Assembly (NCBI GenBank): GCA_031554725.1
Contig: JAVBUZ010000049.1
Span: forward strand, 1 to 8,535
DNA: 8,535 nucleotides
Direction: 5' to 3'
Source: JAVBUZ01 sp031554725
Lineage (GTDB): Bacteria; Bacillota; Clostridia; Lachnospirales; Lachnospiraceae
A program made the position numbers and the translations under genes. This document shows, one piece after another, positions 6,378-8,535 of the stretch. The notes beneath the pieces are model-generated. The model did not search any database. It had not been told where the DNA came from and saw only the letters and a program-made list of their open reading frames with translations. Numbering within the stretch: position 1 is the first letter of the stretch; each line of letters opens with the position of its first letter.

Positions 6378-7190
6378 TTATCCTTTTCTTTTTTGACACT
6401 TGGGGCAATAATAAGTTCCTCTGCCACATACCATCTCTTTTACTATTTCAGAACCACATATGGAACATTTTTTTTGCTCATGAACCTGTAATTGCAATTG
6501 AAATAACCCGGTAATTCCATTGGCATCAAATGAATGAATAGATGTTCCACCCTGCTCTATAGCTTTATCTAAAACAACTTTAGACACCTCAATCAATTCT
6601 TCAACCCGCTTTTTACTAACCATATTGCCTGGGGTTTTGGGGTTGATTTTTAAGTAAAAGCATATTTCGTTTGCATATATATTTCCAATTCCAGTCAAGA
6701 TGCTTTGATTTAGCAGCAATGCCTTGATGGGCAATTTACTTTTATGTATTTGAGAATAAATAGCTTCGGAGTCCGCCTTCCATGGTTCAGGCCCTAACTT
6801 ACGCAGAGGTAAATCTTCTAAATAGGTTTCTTTCTTTGCCAGCTCCAATCGGCCAAACTTACGCGTATCATGATATCGTAACTGAGTGCCATCGCTAAAC
6901 TCAAAAGTAATATGTTCATGCTTATTAAGTTCTTTACTAGGTTCAACGATATTATATTTCCCTTCCATGCGTAAGTGAGAAATAAATACATCTCGATCCA
7001 AAATAAAGATTAAATACTTTCCTATCCTATCAATATCCTGAATCTTCTGTCCCTTCAGTGACTGTACAAATATCTCTGAATCACCAGTAATAATCTTATC
7101 ATAATAGACTTGGATATCGTTGATTTCTTTTCCAATCACAAAATTTTTCAAGGTTCTACGAACGGTTTCAACTTCTGGTAGCTCTGGCAT
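6378..7190 (-). CDS. mutM: Formamidopyrimidine-DNA glycosylase (8-oxoguanine repair)
   Basis: The enzyme removes 8-oxoguanine and formamidopyrimidines from DNA and nicks the abasic site. The ATG at 7188-7190 gives 270 residues starting MPELPEVETVRRTL. Removal of Met exposes P2, the Schiff-base nucleophile, next to E3, so this start is required; an in-frame GTG three codons earlier (7197-7199) lies inside the ribosome binding site and would bury the proline. Other family features: RIGKYL with the conserved lysine K58, the HDTRKFGRL loop, the helix-two-turn-helix GIGNIYANE with N170, and a C-terminal zinc finger with C242, C245, C263 and C266 and the DNA-contacting arginine R257 in GRGTYYC. Length and domain order are normal, and all key residues are present. 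The radical SAM/SPASM gene follows after 12 bases, probably in one transcript. In many Bacilli the following gene is coaE; here it is not. Confidence 0.96.
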   Translation of the reverse strand: MPELPEVETVRRTLKNFVIGKEINDIQVYYDKIITGDSEIFVQSLKGQKIQDIDRIGKYLIFILDRDVFISHLRMEGKYNIVEPSKELNKHEHITFEFSDGTQLRYHDTRKFGRLELAKKETYLEDLPLRKLGPEPWKADSEAIYSQIHKSKLPIKALLLNQSILTGIGNIYANEICFYLKINPKTPGNMVSKKRVEELIEVSKVVLDKAIEQGGTSIHSFDANGITGLFQLQLQVHEQKKCSICGSEIVKEMVCGRGTYYCPKCQKRKG

Positions 7191-7195
7191 AATTT

Positions 7196-7201
7196 TCACC
7201 T
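7196..7201 (-). promoter_or_regulatory. Ribosome binding site that fixes the mutM start
   Basis: On the minus strand AGGTGA precedes the ATG at 7188-7190 with good spacing (six bases after AGGTG). The GTG inside this site is the upstream in-frame alternative start; it has no ribosome binding site of its own at proper spacing and would place three residues before the catalytic proline. Confidence 0.7.
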
Positions 7202-7258
7202 ACTTTTAATGTCATTTTGCTCTAAATATGTATAGTTCCAATTTCCTATATAAATGCT

Positions 7259-7288
7259 CTTACATTTCCTACTCTTATATAGTATCAT
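7259..7288 (+). promoter_or_regulatory. Candidate promoter for the EAL-HDOD gene
   Basis: CTTACA (7259-7264, four of six to the -35 consensus), an 18-base spacer and TATCAT (7283-7288, five of six to the -10 consensus) lie about 35 bases before the start codon. The spacer between this gene and the divergent mutM is only 132 bases and very AT-rich, so alternative -10 boxes (TATATA, TATAAA) exist. I found no convincing promoter for mutM in the same spacer. Confidence 0.35.
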
Positions 7289-7322
7289 AAAACTATAAAT
7301 AAAAATATAAGGAGGTTTTTGG

Positions 7323-8535
7323 ATGAAACTATTAATCGTACCTGTTCCTCTCTTTAATAACGAAATGTCTGTTGAAGCTTATTTTTTTCGTTTTCAAAGA
7401 GGAGATTCTTTATTTCTTACTGGACAAGATACCGCTGCACTTGATGGTGCTATGAACTCTCCTCTTTTAGACGTGGTCACACGTGTTGGTCTAGAAGCAC
7501 TTACTACTGGTAAGCCTATCTTTGTTCCTATTACTGATATGGCACTTCTTGCTGGTCAAGAGGAACAATGCAATGCTGCTCCTGAAAATATTATTTTTGT
7601 ATTAGATAAAAAATCAAACATAAATCAAACATTTGTTGATCGTATTATCTTTTATAAGAATTTAGGATATCGTTTTGCGTTAAACGGCACCGTAGATTTT
7701 GTCCGTTTTGCTCCACTACTAAATTATTGCGATTTTGTTTTTATAAGTCAGCGTGAAGTCAATGCAAAGCTTCATATATCTCTTGTTCGAAAAACATATC
7801 CCAATATGCGTATCATCGCTTCCCATATTGACTCAAATGATTGTTTTGAACGCATTAAAAATGATGATTTTTGCATGTTTGAAGGCTCCTTCTATCGAGT
7901 TCCTCTCCCGAAAGGACAAAATGAGGTTACTCCACTAAAGGCCAATTATATTCAGCTTTTAAATGTGGTTGGAGATGAAGATTTTGATATTGATCAGGTT
8001 GCCCGCATTGTTCAACAGGATACTGCCCTTGCAATTTCACTTCTGAAAATGGTAAATTCTCTGGGCCTAAGTCAAAAAATCAAAAGTATCAACCATGCTG
8101 CTGTAATCTTGGGACAGTCAGAACTACGCAAGTGGATTACTACTGCTGTAACGAAAAACCTTGCAGCTGAAAAGCCAAATGAAATTACCAAGCTATCCCT
8201 TATACGTGCTAAATTTGCAGAAAATATGGCTACTAAGTTTGAAATGGGAATTCACGCACAGGGGCTTTTCCTAATGGGATTATTTTCTGTACTTGATGTG
8301 ATTTTAGAAATGCCAATTGCAGATGCACTTGAAGTTGTACAGGTGTCTGAGCCAATCCGTAATGCTTTGATTCATCATAAAGGAGACTTTTATGAAGTCC
8401 TTGAATTTATTCAGGACTATGAAGCTGCTGACTGGACTACCATATCTCGCATTATGGTTCTAAAGGGCATAAAAGCCGATGAAGTATATAATGCATATAT
8501 GGGTGCACTTACCTGGTACAGTGGATTTATTACAA
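7323..8535 (+). CDS. Degenerate EAL plus HDOD signalling protein (YuxH-like), 3' end cut by window
   Basis: 404 residues are visible and the frame is open to the edge; relatives of this architecture are about 400-415 residues, so little is missing. Residues 1 to about 200 align with a class of EAL domains (VPVPLFNNEMSVEAYFFRF corresponds to the usual QPIF...V.aYELLYR), but the phosphodiesterase residues are gone: the EAL glutamate is F21, the usual DD pair is N121-G122, the E of the AExVE segment is S167, and QG is E187-G188. It should neither cleave nor make cyclic di-GMP. Residues about 205-395 form an HDOD domain (DIDQVARIVQQDTALAISLLKMVNS is cut here into FDIDQVARIVQQD at 221-233 and LLKMVNS at 240-246, then ILGQSELRKWI at 262-272), a probable protein-interaction module. 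The protein is likely a cytoplasmic adaptor. AAGGAGG (7309-7315) lies seven bases before the ATG. It diverges from mutM. The first 200 residues are so diverged that the EAL assignment rests mainly on the domain order. Confidence 0.82.
   Translation, partial: MKLLIVPVPLFNNEMSVEAYFFRFQRGDSLFLTGQDTAALDGAMNSPLLDVVTRVGLEALTTGKPIFVPITDMALLAGQEEQCNAAPENIIFVLDKKSNINQTFVDRIIFYKNLGYRFALNGTVDFVRFAPLLNYCDFVFISQREVNAKLHISLVRKTYPNMRIIASHIDSNDCFERIKNDDFCMFEGSFYRVPLPKGQNEVTPLKANYIQLLNVVGDEDFDIDQVARIVQQDTALAISLLKMVNSLGLSQKIKSINHAAVILGQSELRKWITTAVTKNLAAEKPNEITKLSLIRAKFAENMATKFEMGIHAQGLFLMGLFSVLDVILEMPIADALEVVQVSEPIRNALIHHKGDFYEVLEFIQDYEAADWTTISRIMVLKGIKADEVYNAYMGALTWYSGFIT

Noticed and set aside
7191..7199. 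GTG start giving a 273-residue MutM.
   Set aside because: It would place three residues before the proline that must be the N-terminal nucleophile, and the GTG lies within the ribosome binding site of the ATG start.
7753..7938. 61-codon plus-strand frame in the EAL-HDOD gene.
   Set aside because: It is a shadow in another frame of the 7323 gene, which is open throughout and has the ribosome binding site.

Overview
The window looks like chromosomal DNA from a low-GC anaerobic member of the Clostridia, most likely Lachnospiraceae (Clostridium cluster XIVa). Reasons: AT-rich spacers, strong GGAGG-type ribosome binding sites, a three-module cobalamin methionine synthase without its reactivation domain, a clostridial-type acetolactate synthase, and a degenerate EAL-HDOD protein. 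The genus assignment is inference; no rRNA or other marker is present.

Layout. On the minus strand, positions 3099 to 1 carry metH followed 47 bases later by the N-terminal part of an ilvB-type acetolactate synthase gene that runs off the left edge. The two could be one methionine/branched-chain amino-acid transcript. Divergent from metH is a small plus-strand lipoprotein gene (3290-3769). It converges on a minus-strand zinc-ribbon/TM2 membrane protein gene (3813-4241), and a near-perfect 18-bp hairpin between them can serve as a terminator for both. Divergent from the TM2 gene is a plus-strand radical SAM gene (4402-5478). It meets a second, different radical SAM/SPASM gene (5481-6365, minus) tail to tail with only two bases between the stop codons. 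That second gene is the distal cistron of a tight pair with mutM (6378-7190), the formamidopyrimidine-DNA glycosylase of base-excision repair. On the right, divergent from mutM, is a plus-strand gene for a degenerate EAL plus HDOD signalling protein that runs off the right edge, probably only a few residues short of its end.

How the genes relate. Most are housekeeping or family-level recognisable genes. MetH makes methionine from homocysteine with methyl-B12; IlvB-type enzymes start branched-chain amino-acid synthesis; MutM removes oxidised purines. The less understood content is the pair of uncharacterised radical SAM enzymes, the acidic lipoprotein, the TM2 protein and the EAL-HDOD protein. 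I see no transposase, integrase, CRISPR array, tRNA, rRNA or recognisable riboswitch. No RiPP precursor peptide was found next to the radical SAM genes. I do not see convincing evidence for a wholly new multi-gene system; the two radical SAM genes are the best candidates for undescribed biochemistry.
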